Notes under the pieces: generated by a model
What the model saw: only the letters and a program-made list of their open reading frames with translations
Told to the model about the DNA's origin: nothing
The model's database searches: none
Program-made: the position numbers and the translations under genes
Source of the DNA: Salminus brasiliensis
Lineage: Eukaryota; Chordata; Actinopteri; Characiformes; Bryconidae
DNA length: 64,000 bases
Direction: 5' to 3'
Assembly: GCF_030463535.1 (NCBI RefSeq)
Contig: NC_132879.1
Span: 46,938,094 to 47,002,093 of the forward strand
In this document: positions 1 through 11,328 of the stretch, one piece after another
Numbering within the stretch: the first letter of the stretch is position 1
Layout of the letters: every line of letters starts with the position of its first letter

Positions 1-170
1 ACATGCTGTTTAGTCATGCCACTTGTGAGTTTTTGAAGAAATGATTAGTTTGACCCCTGGGAGGGGCCGTACCCCCAGTCCAGTTTATTGCCCCCCTTGG
101 AGGCAATTCCTTTCATAGTGCAGATACGAGTGATTCCATAAACAGGCATAATTCACAACCGAAATAATTC

Positions 171-670
171 ATGATCAGCCATAACATACCACTGACAAAT
201 GACATGAATAACACTGATTATGTGGTTACCATGGCACTTGCCAAGGGGAAGGATATACATATTAGGGAGTAAGTGAACGGTCTGTTCTTGAAGTTGATGT
301 GTTGGAAGCCGGAAAAATGGGCAAGTGAAAAGCTCTGCACCACTTTGACAAGATACAAATTGTGAAGGCCAGACTATTGGGCCAGAGCATCCTCAAACCA
401 TCAGGCTTTAGTCTTGTGGGGTGTTCCTGGTATGCAGTGGTTAGTACATACCAAAAGTGGTACAAGGAAAGACAACCCGTGTTGAATCCGCAACCAGGTC
501 ATGGACACTTAAAGCTCACTCATGAGATCTGTGGAGGCCCTACCTTACAACGTACAGGATCTCAGAGGAATCTGCTGCTAATGTCTTCATGCCAAGTACC
601 ATAGGATGCCAATACAGGTCCTGTGGTGTCCAAGCCTTAATGGGTCAGAGCTGTTTCAGTGGCACATGGG
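171..670 (+). mobile_element. Tc1/mariner-type relic, internally deleted (copy 1)
   Basis: The stretch reads like the start of a Tc1/IS630-type fish transposon: a terminal segment resembling the other copies' TGATCAG..CATAACAT end, then a decayed N-terminal helix-turn-helix coding region (around 360-460, residues like LGQSILK...SLVGCSWYAVVSTYQKW). It then jumps to sequence resembling the transposase C-terminus (from about 520, LQRTGSQRNLLL). The catalytic middle is missing and the frame contains stops. Two further copies in the opposite orientation (23628-23920 and 32766-33232) carry a similar deletion. The right end is not recognisable. Family assignment rests on recognition of the repeat, not on a search. 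Confidence 0.6.
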
Positions 671-1620
671 TCGGCTGATTGGTGTGACGAGGCCAGAGTG
701 TTACAGTATCATCTCAGAATAAGAGAACTAAACAAGGAGTGCTTTTTTAAACTGCAGTGTGGGGAATGAGTATGTAAATGACAGGAAACAAATCTTGCAT
801 GTCCTGTATCTACACCCAGATGGAAGTAGAGAGGCGAGACAGTACAGTGGGTGGTACTGGCAATTTATAATTAAGTAAATGATGGGGTCAGCAGCCTTTC
901 CAGATCAACAGATAAAACAATTATGAAGTGAAATGAAGATGATGTGAAACTGCTTAAAATCCTCAATTATTACCTTCCTGTATAACAGAACATCTGTGGA
1001 AACTTGGCAGGTAACTCTGGATGGAATAGAAATGTGTTAGAACAAGGCATCTGTCACCTAACCTGAATTTTAAGCAGTTTTAAAAGGAAAAGGGATTTTT
1101 TGGCAAGAGTATGGCAACCCCCTCCCCTTTCAATGGAGGCCTATTCGTTTTTATGTCATGTTCACTTAACTTCACCCCAGAGAAACGTCCTTATCTGTTG
1201 GTAAGATAATCTAAAAAGGCTTTTTGACAAAGATAAGTGAAAGCTATAATCAGATTAGAGACTACAGGCCATGTCCCTTAATGCTATGTGACACTGACAG
1301 CGAAGTGAGCACCACCAGCATCTACAACGCCCCCCTTTACACACTTCATACGTAATATTAGTGTCTCTTAAACACATCATAAATCAGAGAAACTAAGCCC
1401 TACAGGATTAAACTGAAATTCCTCTTCTACCAGATTTCCTATTTAGGACAAGAGCGAGAACTAGGGTTAGACTTGTGTGCGATATTTGGTGTTAAAGATT
1501 AGAAACTCCATATTTCATACGAAAAAATATATTTTCCAAAACCATTTTCCACTTTCCACAGGCTGCTGAAGAGTTTTGAACCTCCCAACTCTCCAATCTG
1601 TGTACAGATTAATATTTCAT
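671..1620. other. Intergenic, no gene seen
   Basis: AT-rich sequence between the transposon relic and the kit ligand upstream region. No splice-bounded coding segment, RNA gene or clear repeat was recognised. Part of it may be distal regulatory DNA for the kit ligand gene, but nothing in the sequence shows this directly. Confidence 0.4.
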
Positions 1621-1682
1621 CATTTTTGAGGAGTTTAAGCACTGGTAATGAGCGTCTCTCAGAATTTTTCACCCTGACTGGT

Positions 1683-1815
1683 TTTTTTTTTCGAACCGGT
1701 TCTAAACCGGTAGAGCCGATTCAGTACCGACACGGAGTCGCGCTCATTTGTAGCTCATCAGCATACGAGTCGTTGACCGAACGGTCTAAAAGAATCGGTT
1801 CGCTAAACCGAATCG
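1683..1815. repeat. Imperfect inverted repeat rich in CGAACCGGTTC-like words
   Basis: The words CGAACCGGTTC (about 1692) and GAATCGGTTCG (about 1793) face each other, with several CCGATT/GAATCGAG words between. This looks like a small foldback element or terminal fragment of a DNA transposon about 300 bp upstream of the kit ligand start codon. Similar ATCGATTC-rich words occur near 42400-42480. Family unknown. Confidence 0.35.
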
Positions 1816-1855
1816 AGCCTCCCATCGCTATTAGTCATGTCCATCTCCTTCAGCA

Positions 1856-1909
1856 AACACACACACGCGCGCGCGCACACGAACGCACGCACACACACAC
1901 ACACACACG
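1856..1909. repeat. (CA)n/(CG)n microsatellite
   Basis: Alternating purine-pyrimidine tract of CA and CG dinucleotides, about 200 bp upstream of the kit ligand start codon. It could adopt Z-DNA and is likely length-polymorphic. Confidence 0.9.
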
Positions 1910-2107
1910 TTGTGTGTCTGACGTTTGAAGCGGCGCCTTGAGGCAGAAACTCGGTGGAGCTCGCGCTGCGCTCGCGCCACGTTCCGGCCCGCTTGGCTTC
2001 TACCCGCCTTTAACACGTGCAAGTGGAATCATGCCTGCATTCCGCCGACAGAGAAAGAGGAGGAAATAAGAGCTCGACCAACTTCGGCCTGACATCCCCT
2101 GTTCCAC
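1910..2107 (+). promoter_or_regulatory. CpG-rich proximal region / 5' UTR of kit ligand gene
   Basis: The segment just upstream of the kit ligand ATG is locally GC- and CpG-rich (GCGGCGCC, GCTCGCGCTGCGCTCGCGCC) within an AT-rich neighbourhood, as expected for a vertebrate promoter or 5' UTR. A CACGTG E-box palindrome lies at 2014-2019. No TATA box was identified. The transcription start is unknown, and use of the E-box is speculation. Confidence 0.45.
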
Positions 2108-5100
2108 ATGAAGGAGGCTAAGGTAAGTGGGCTGGAGAGCGCGCGAACCACCGCGCGAACCACCGCGCGAGGACGCGCGCACTCTCACGCACACGCTCGA
2201 CCTGTTTTTTGGCTCGTAAACGCGTAAACGCGCCTTCTGTTGGTTCCCAGCTAAGTTATTGCTTATGTGCTGAGGTAAGAAGATCCTTACAGGTGGCAGA
2301 GAAGCGTAAAAGCTTACTCTAGAGGTGTCGTTAATATAGTGACTCAAGTAGAAGTGAAAAAACAGCCTCAGGTCCTGAAACTGAGCAGGTACTGAGTTCG
2401 GGGACAAGGCTAAAAAACTGCAGTAGAACTTTCTAGTACCGCCATACATCAGCTCAGGAGCCGAAGTGTGTGGTTCGTCTCTTGTTGTTGGTCATTTTCA
2501 TCTAAAATAACTAAATAATAATAAGTAGATAAAGTTTAGTAGTGAGAGATTCAAGCTAAGGCAAAGAGTCCATGTTTTAAACCTGCAAAATAGAATTAAA
2601 TAAAAAAAATAAAAACCAAAAGAAAATATGGTAAACGTGAACAGATCAATTTCTTGACATAAATGACCATATAAAAGTCTCGTCATTTAAAAAATAATTC
2701 AAACCCTCACTTAATTACGTGCAACTGAGGAAGTGAAAGTTGTGAGTACTCACCTGTGGTATTTAGGTCTAGTAGGCGATGTGCTAGCACTTTAATTATG
2801 GATGATGTGACATTGCTAATTATTTTCATATGTCTGATAACTGTTCCTTCACCTTTCTCCACAGATCAGTGGAAGTGCATGTGTGTTAGTCCTGCTGTTT
2901 TCGAGCCTTGTAACCTGTTCTGGTGTGTTCGGGAGCCCTCTGACAGATGATGTGGCCACTTTAGACACACTTGTGAGTCTTGGCTTCCCTGTCACTTCTC
3001 AGTATTAGTATGTCACATTAGTAGACATGTATTTAGGAATAAGTGTCCGAGTGCTGTTTATTTTACACGCTTTTGTCTCCTGCGCCATCTGACAGAGAGA
3101 AAATCTTCCAAAGGATTACAAAATTCCTGTTCGTTACGTTTCCAAAGACGTGGTGAGTCTTCCAGCTGCGCTGACGTTTGATTGATTCATTTCTTATGAT
3201 TCATCGTGATTAGAACTAAAGTATCTGAAGATGCTACCCACAAGTTTTGCTCGCAGTTATACTCACAGGCTTGTTTGCTGGGGTAGAAAGCGGTAACAAT
3301 GACAGTACTGTATTTACTGTCAGATATCATCTTAGCTACATGCCAGTGTTACCACAAAATTGCTTCTTATGGTGCGCTTCAGATTTTCTCACGTCTGTTC
3401 TCTTGTCCTACTGTGTAAGGGAGGGACGTGCTGGCTTCATCTAAACCTGTATCCAGTAGAGAGCAGTTTAAAGATGCTAGCCCTCAAGTTTGGCAACCTG
3501 TCCACCAACAGAGAAAACATTACCATTTTCATCACCATGTTGCAAGGGCTTCGCTTCACCGTTGACAACGAAGAGCTGGTAACTCACATTCATCACTCCC
3601 TACATTCTGCTACTTCACATCACATCACAGGTGGGAAGGGGAGAGAGAAGCTTAAGTGTCTATACCGTTACATTAGCACAGTACTAAATAAATAAGATAT
3701 ACACACTATACACAGGGTACATGACATACATTATCATACATTCTGCATTTAATCACACTGTCACAGTTACTTTTTGTGTGGTAAGTAAAGGGTTTCTATT
3801 ATATTAAGTGGTTTATGTGAACCCGGACAGAACATTAGTCACCTTGCATGTTTAAGGTGGTAGTAACTTCAGGCTCCTGCTAATGGCACTGCACGAGGAT
3901 GCTCGGGATATAAATCCCTGCGAGATGTGCAACAGGGTTCATATATTGAGGTGGCACAGTGCAGTGAATGTCTTGTTGGAAGTGAGGAAAATGGATCGCA
4001 AAGCAGATGGTAATGATTGGCAAAAAAAAGGTGATTTCGTTTGTACGTGTGAAAGGCCATAATGTGAAGGAAGTAGTTGAATTTGCATGTATATCGAAGT
4101 GTACAGTCATATGGGTCTACCAGCAGTGGTGAAAATCCCAGTCTACAGGAAACTCTCGTCAGAATTGTGGTTGTAAAACGAAACTGACGGACAGGGACCA
4201 CTGATGTGTTTCGTCTTCTAGGCAAGAATTGTTTCTAGAAGTCAACGCAGGTGCTCAACAACCATTTTCTAAAAGAACACTCTGCAAGGACTTAAGTTTT
4301 CTACCACAAGCCATAACCCAATGCATGCATTCCCTGCCTGTCAGTTTCATATTTCAGCCACAATTCTGATGAGAATGTCTTGTAGACTAGGATTTCTGAC
4401 ACTGCTTGTAGACTCATACTTCGTTTCACCTGCAAATTCCGCTACTTCCTTCACACAGCGTCCTTTTGCATGATCAACCCATTTTACACACATCGAACAA
4501 GACATTTGTTGCACTCTGCCGTCTACAGTCTTAATCTTTGAATCCTGTTGCACACCCTGCAGGTATTTATAACCCAACCACCTTTGTGCAGCAGCATCTG
4601 GAGGAGCCTGATGTTACTACCACCTTAAACACGCAAGATGACAACTGTTTTGTGATTGTTAGATTTCCTGTCTGTTCTATGTTCTTACCGACTGAACCTA
4701 AATAGCTTTAAATATATCTTTGTCTTATGATCACAAAATGTGATTGCGAATAAAGCTGTCTGATTTCTGTTTACTCAGTTCAGTTTCTGTTTACAGTTCA
4801 GCCTATGGTTAAAGCTTTCAAAGAAACAGCACTTAAATGAGCTTATTTTTGTCTTTCCCCAGGAGGCAATAATGCAGGTCTTCAAGTGCCATTACCAGAG
4901 TGTGAGCTGGTCCACCAGGCGCTATTTTGACCATGTTAAGGAGGTTCTTGTGACGTTTGCCTTGGCACCTCGCCAGTTTCATTGTACCCCTCCCCCCTGC
5001 CCTACAGTTCCACCCATTACACCAGGTGGGTCTTGTATGCACACATGCACATGCTGTACTGAAACCATTTGCGGAGTACACCAAGCCAACTTAATGACAA

Positions 5101-5781
5101 ACACACCCAGTTATAAATGGTGGCTTGTGTGACAACGATATAATGCAAACGCCACCACTATTATGTCTATCAGTCCTCAAGCCCATACACGACTCCACTG
5201 TGACTAAATGGGTGTTATGCTGCTATGTGTTGACAGGACAAAGTAGCCAGAAGCATGTGAATGACGCTGTGATTCCCAGCCTTCTGGCACTGCTCGTCGT
5301 CCCCTGTGTTGCCGCGCTGGCACTCGCTCTAAGAACAGTTAAGCTTCCTTTTCCACAGTATGTTGGTGTGTGGTGAAAGCTGGAGTTCCCTGCACTTAGG
5401 CACTCTGTCTTGCACATCTGATTTCAATGCCAGTTTTCTCGTTCTTGTAGGTGCTTCGCCGGAAAGTGTGCTGTGCAGAAAGGAGATGTGAAACAGACAT
5501 GAGCAGATTTCCCGGACCTGAGAGATCAGAGACACAGAGTGACCCTGAGGATGGTAGCAGAGCCGCACACAATGACCCTGAATCATCCCCCCTAAACAGT
5601 CAATGCAGGTAAGGTCTCTTTTGGACACATCACCACAGAAGAAAATGCTTTCAGTAACAACAAACCAACTGTTTGTTTTCTGTGTTGTAAGCAAGACCTG
5701 ACAGATGCCTCTCTTTGATTCCTGTTGCTTTCCCTCAGGGCGCAGCAGGAAACTTTGGGTTCAGAAGACACTGCAGTTTAA
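2108..5781 (+). CDS. kitlg: Kit ligand (stem cell factor), complete, 8 coding exons
   Basis: Membrane-anchored cytokine that activates the Kit receptor tyrosine kinase (pigment cells, germ cells, blood). Exons: 2108-2122, 2865-2972, 3096-3152, 3420-3578, 4863-5025, 5237-5337, 5451-5608, 5739-5781; phases agree, giving 267 aa (human 273). Exon 1 encodes only MKEAK, as the human first exon encodes five residues. Exon 2 carries the hydrophobic signal peptide (SACVLVLLFSSLVTC). ENLPKDYKIPVRYV matches the human NLPKDYMITLKYV segment and is the strongest identifier. Two N-glycosylation sites follow (NLS, NIT). Ectodomain cysteines occur in GTCW, FKCH, FHCT and PPCP. A transmembrane helix is in exon 6 (VIPSLLALLVVPCVAALALAL), followed by a tail of about 65 residues ending EDTAV. 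The exon 4 acceptor at 3420 is the least certain junction. Teleosts have two paralogs; this could be kitlga or kitlgb. Confidence 0.9.
3579..4862 (+). other. Kit ligand intron 4, with a large foldback
   Basis: Intron of about 1.3 kb between exons 4 and 5. Most of it is the inverted repeat described separately at 3840-4642. The rest is unremarkable AT-rich sequence. Confidence 0.7.
3840..4642. repeat. Long imperfect inverted repeat (foldback) in kit ligand intron 4
   Basis: The left arm begins near TTTAAGGTGGTAGTAAC (3850) and the right arm ends near GTTACTACCACCTTAAA (4612-4628), its reverse complement. Similarity continues inward for roughly 280-340 bp per arm: both contain TTGAATTTGC or CGGAATTTGC next to GTGAAGGAAGTAG, and later CAGTCTACA/TAGTCTACA followed by TCAGAATTGTGG. 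The arms are diverged, so these are probably two inverted copies, or one foldback, of an old DNA element. Transcribed, it would form a long hairpin in the pre-mRNA. Confidence 0.6.
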
Positions 5782-6700
5782 TCCAGCACACCTGTGGGAG
5801 CCGATCAGAGCTAAAGCATTTGTTGGCTGTCTCTGGATTCATGAAGTGCATAAACAAGCAAAGAACAGCCTCTTGTGGGCTCATTTGCACAAGGCTCTGT
5901 CTTTTTAGCGGTGCCAAGGCAGTGGGACATACAGATGCACTGGACCTACTGCTCTTACCAAATGAGAACATCATCTTTGTTGTACTCTAATTACCATTTG
6001 AGCTAAAGCAGTTAGCCATGTCTCCAGTTACACAATGAATAACTTTGCTTGCAAAAAGCCTGACATCCTGAGCCCCCAGCCATCCAGTAAATAATGAATG
6101 AATCTGTATTTCCGTAGAATGCACGCACAGGATGGCGTCCTTGAAAACAGACTAGTTCAGCCTGGTGGAACGCTTTGGTGATCCGGCAGCGTCTTCAAGA
6201 CAGGAAACGCGGGTCTTTTTGAAGAGGACGCTGGGTGGTGGAGGCATGTTCACTGCAGTGCCTGCGGCAGGTCCGTGCCTTTGAGGCCAGCCGCTGGAGC
6301 TGCAGGCCACCGCTCGGAGGATAAATGGCTTTTTTGTGTCCCGCGCTGTCCCGCATGGACATGGTGGCTCGGGGCTCACTCCATGTTGCAGCAAAACACT
6401 GCTGCAGAACAGAGAGCATGCTTGTCCTGAGGTATGTGCGGTTGGGTGCGCTGGACGACAGAACCGAGATTTGCTGGGGGATTCCAACTCATTCATTGAG
6501 TTTTATGTATGATTTCTGTGGTTACGGAGCCACTGATGATTTGAGAGATGGAGTGTGGTGATGGTTGCATTGTTAATGACCGGATGTTTGGATGATTTTG
6601 GAAGGGGTGGAGGAGTCGAGGAGGTGAGAATAGTAAAGGCAAAGTCACTTCATGTGGAAGATGCGTTTTACAGAGCAGGTTAACCCCTATAGGCCAGTGT
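5782..6700 (+). other. Kit ligand 3' flank / probable 3' UTR
   Basis: Sequence after the kit ligand stop codon. No canonical AATAAA was found near the stop; AATAAA-like words occur near 6080 (AATAATGAATGAA) and 6886. Around 6120-6480 there is a GC-richer, non-repetitive patch with no convincing ORF, which could be 3' UTR or an unrelated noncoding element. Confidence 0.35.
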
Positions 6701-6707
6701 GTGGACC

Positions 6708-8058
6708 TAGTGCTGGGCATTATAAATAGTAATAAATAATAATAAAATAATAAAAATTAGTGTCACAGTATTCTGGTGTCAGATGTTATTTAGTTAATGA
6801 ACTCACGCTTCTGCAGTGGTGGTTCTCCCTGCTGACCAGGGTCTTGAGCATCTTTGGACCCCCCCACAACCCCAAGATTGTTTTAGAAATAAACAAAATT
6901 AGCGTTATTAATGTGCAATATACTAATGTGTCTACTTTATAACACTTTTTGCTTTTATAGGGAACAGTAATACTAAATTGTCAATAGAAAATGTGCAGGG
7001 TCCAAGAACAGATGAAGTTTTTTCTTTTAATATAATTTTTATAGTCATTTGTACATATTCAGTACATAAGCACCCAATGTACCCAAATCCCTGTTGGGTA
7101 GCGCATAAATAAAATATGTTACATTAACAAAATTCTTGATAAAAAGATCTAACTTTTAGATAGAAAATATGTTGGTGCAAGATATTTTATTTGTGTGTAA
7201 TCACTTGTCATGATTACATGTAATCATGTAAACGGTTTACCTGTTATTATTATATTAATTATTATATATTTGGGATTGTTTTTTTAAATTTAATTTCAAT
7301 AACATATATATTGTAACTGAATTAATGTTATTGTAAAATTCCAGTCCAATGAAAGCCATATAAAATGCACAGAATTTGTTTTTGTAATGGTCACCTATAT
7401 TGTATAAATTAAGTTTTAGTTCATATAACAAAAATACAATTTTTAAAACAAAAGCTGTTCCTTATAGTGCCCCAATCTAATACCTCAACCACAAGCTAAT
7501 AGGCTAGTTAGTTAACAGAGTAGCCACACGCTAACATGCTAGTAATGATGCAATATAATAAAATACACTGCAGTAATTTTTTTTATTCATTATCACGCAA
7601 CTAAAAAAGCAGTATTACGTAGTAATGGGCGATATGACCTCAAATCAGTATCATGATTAATTGAACATTTTATCTTAATGACGATTAATGAATGATTATA
7701 TAAGCTGTTCAAGTTACTTAGCTGACTCAGTATTTGAGTTTGCAAGTCGCAGACTGAAAGGCACGGAGTGACATGACTACACACACGCAGTATTATGTTG
7801 TTAAAGGAACAGTATATGAACACACACATACACAATAGGAAAAGTACCAACAGAATTGAAAAACAAAAATTACAATAATAAATTAATAAAAAAATTAATT
7901 ATTTAAAAAAAAACATCAAAATAACCCACACGGGCAAGATTACACTGATTTGAGGTTCTGAATGTACTTTTTTATATATTTTTGATTAATTGACCAGCCA
8001 CAGTATTACAGTATGTCAGTGTCATGGTATAAATAATATACTGTATCGCCCAGCACTA
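6708..8058. mobile_element. Non-autonomous hAT-like DNA transposon with 8-bp target duplication
   Basis: The ends are inverted repeats: TAGTGCTGGGC at 6708 and GCCCAGCACTA ending at 8058. The flanks are TGTGGACC (6700-6707) and TGCGGACC (8059-8066), an 8-bp duplication with one mismatch, which is the hAT-superfamily signature. The roughly 1.35-kb interior is AT-rich with no long ORF. A second TIR-like start (TAATGGGCGATATGACC, about 7623) suggests a nested or rearranged copy. Superfamily is inferred from TIR and duplication length only. Confidence 0.6.
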
Positions 8059-8066
8059 TGCGGACC

Positions 8067-10357
8067 CATACTTTAGTTCAGAACTCCCATAACTTCGCAT
8101 AGCTTACATAATAGTGTCATAACATTAAGCAAATAGTTCATACTACTGGCTTAATAATTAAGATTAACATTAATAACTGTGAAAAATAAGCCGAGAGTTA
8201 CATTGTACATTGCTATTGCGTAGCTCATCAGAGATCATCAGTGAACAACCCAATGACCCGGCTTTCAAAGCCAAGCATTTGCCCATTAACCCGAAATTCA
8301 CTCCCGCTCAGAAACACTAAACATTAGGCAGAAGGGGAAGCGGAGGTTAGGCCTCGCTGTCAATGAAGCAGCCTGGTAGGCACTGTCCGGGCCTACATCC
8401 GATTAACTCACTAACAAACACACTTAACTGTCCAGAAACAATCCCACAGACATCTGTGCAGGAGGAGAAAGAGCTGCTTGTTTTCATGACAATAAATGGG
8501 AGAGTCAGAGAGCCTGAGAATTGAGGTCACATGATAAAGATGTCATACCAACATGAGTCATATCCCATAATTTGATTCTCACTCTGTGTGTCTGTCTCTG
8601 CTTCTGATGATGGTTTTGGTCCCAGCGATTGGGCCAAAGCCTACAGCGAGCAGGGCCTGCTGTGAATATTATGGGATATTAAGGGTTATTTTTTTGCTTA
8701 CAGATTAATGCATTACTAGGTTACCAAGTTGTCAGTTTCGTAAAAATGTCAGATTTATCTAAAAAATGCTTCATAGTCCAGCACTAGGCTTAATCTGTGT
8801 CTGGAAACCTGTAGGCTACACTGGAAATGGCATGAAATGAGGATGTCCTCTTCCATCACCATTAAAAGCACCACAGCCATGCATTTCTTGGATATCTCTA
8901 AAGACCCCCAGCACACAAAGTTGTGCTGAGTAATTGCTCACTGAGTCAGACTTGTTAGTCCTGGTATTAGAAAGCTGCATTCTCAGCTCAAGAATCTTTC
9001 AGGTTTAGGTGGGGGAAGTCTGAAGATCTTCTTCCTCTATAACTCATCAACACTCTCCCTCTAGAGCGATCAATGCGAGCGCTGTCCACCATTGTCATAA
9101 AGCATGACCTCCAGCTCACGATATATGAGGTCAGTATGGCAGACTGGCTATCATCAACCGCAGCAAGACTTTAACAAAGGGTCTTCTCATCCCCACAGAC
9201 TTGCCGCTTTTTATGGTGGAGAGAGTGTCATTAGTCATACTTTAGGCTAAGCCCACTCTCCACACACCAACTCGACTCTGAACAGTGAGGCTTCACACAA
9301 GAAAGGCACACATACACCGCCCGTACCCTCACACTCCAGACACTAACAATCAAAACCGTATGATGCTAACATCATCCAAGTACCTCCTGAGTCAGGCCGT
9401 GTTGCTGAGTAGGGAAAGAACTCGGTGATTCACAAAGATAACTTCACTACAACATCATAGCTCGTGTAAAGGTTCCAAGTGAGCCAAAGGAGCTAAAAGG
9501 ACAAAAGGCACATTATTTAGAGTAGAACTTATTTATTAATTCCCAGTGAAAGCGGAGAGCGTGTTAATGATGTACAGAAAAGCTGACGGGTTTCTGGCAC
9601 ATAGACTGTTGTACGTTTTTCGCAGGAACCATGATCATGTTCATACAACTTCCTCAAGGGTAACTCTCTTCATCATGGACAGTATTTTCATTGAAACTTG
9701 ACTTTATGCATTATTTATCCTACCGATTATGTGTTTTACTGTAAATCTCATTGTAATGTCCATAGCTATGTAACTAGGAGGTTATTCTACAAAGCTGGAT
9801 TCAGTAGATACATTAGACCTGGTGTAACTTGTGACATTTTGTTCAGCTAAAATGAGAGCTTCCTTAAATTGAAGCCAGTGTTAGTTTCTCATCGCACTAA
9901 TCCAGATTCATGTACTGCTCATGTCAATAAACCCAGTGTTGTCACATTTTTACAGTATTTGTAAGCAAATAAGGGGGTATTATATTAAGTAAATAAACTG
10001 AGTTAAGGAAGCCTTAAATTCTCCTGTTAATTGTGTACGCTATCTCAGGCAGTTCGGTGAATCTAAGGGAAACCAACTCGAGTGAACTGAAAACTGCACT
10101 GTAAAGTGCATACCTGGACTTCTGCCAAGTTAAATAACACATCATGAACTAATGGTTTATGGGAATTGGGTGATAATTGTTATAGAATACTAATTGTTAT
10201 TCAATAAAAAATAATAATTGTTTTTTATTAAGTAGTTTTTTCTAAATGAATAATCAGATATTTCCAAGTGTATATTTCCACATGGAGCAAGGCCCAACGC
10301 ATTTTTTCTGAAGTATTTTATTAAAATGAATCAATTGTAAATGTTGTTTTCAGCACC
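8067..10357. other. Intergenic, no gene seen
   Basis: About 2.3 kb of mostly single-copy-looking sequence. No exon-like coding segment, RNA gene or recognised transposon was found. The 8220-8680 part is less AT-rich than its surroundings and could hold conserved noncoding sequence, which only an alignment to other fish could show. Confidence 0.4.
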
Positions 10358-11328
10358 TACAGTTGTGGTCGGAGTTTACATACTCTCATTATGGACATGA
10401 ATGTCAATGATGATCTGTGCTTATGTGGGAAAGAATGATTTTTTGAGGTTTTCTGAAATCAACACAGGGTCTTTTAATTATACATACAGCACACCTAATA
10501 GTTGCTACCTAATGCACACCTAATGCTTTTGCTAGCCATCAACAATCTTCTGGCCAAACTCTGTTTGGATGTTTGACCACTCTGCTTGGCAGAATTGGTA
10601 GAGTAATATTAACCACCTGTGATGTGAGTTTGGGGTTACAATTGTTTCAACCATCTAGTTGACGTTTGAGGTTGTGCTGAAGAATTCTGAGATATTATTA
10701 AATCCAGTCTGTGCAACGTACCAGTTCCTCTGGCAGCTAAACAGTCCCAGAGCATACTGTGTCTTGCTGCTTGCCATAAGCAGCCAGAGTCCAAGAGAGC
10801 ACATTTGGCCTTGCTCTCTCATGTGCGGGTTGATGGCACTTCCTCCCTTCATCACTCCTAGTGTGATGTTGGTAAGCACAGGTGTCTGGGAGTCATGTTT
10901 TCCTCAGAACGTGCTGGCTACCTAGCGATGGTGTAGCAGTTTTAAAAAAAAAGAGGCGCTGGGTGGCTTTTTTTATGTGTCGAAGGAGATATGTGCTAGT
11001 CCCCATCCTAATGTTGGGGGCATTGCTAATCATAGGGGGAGACAACAGTATAAAATTTGAAATAATGTATTAAAAAACAGTGGATACAGTGTTCATCTGA
11101 CCACAAAACACCCCGACAGTAAGCTCTTCTTTGCCCATGTGGTCAGCTGCAATGTGTAGTCGGACTTGAAGGTGTCAGTTTCAGAGCATGTTCAAAATGT
11201 AAGTTTCAGCCCAGTGAGCTACCAGTTTATGGCCTGTGCCTTGGTTGTTCCTGACCATCCAGCGAAGCTACCAGCTGTAGTAAATTATGACCATACTGCC
11301 ATGATGTAAACGTCCGACCACAACTCTA
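10358..11328. mobile_element. Tc1/mariner relic with terminal repeats, carrying a second repeat inside
   Basis: The left end TACAGTTGTGGTCGGAGTTT (10358) and the right end, reading on the reverse strand TAGAGTTGTGGTCGGACGTTT (ending 11328), are matched Tc1-type terminal repeats of about 20 bp. No transposase frame is left. The interior (about 10770-11060) is a copy of another dispersed repeat, also present at 12975-13285: CCAAGAGAGCACA...GAGGCGCTGGGTGGC...GGAGATATGTGCTAG. So one element was inserted into the other. Confidence 0.7.

Noticed and set aside
2014-2019. CACGTG E-box upstream of kit ligand as an MITF-type control site
   Set aside because: A single 6-bp word is too weak to claim regulation; mentioned only as context.
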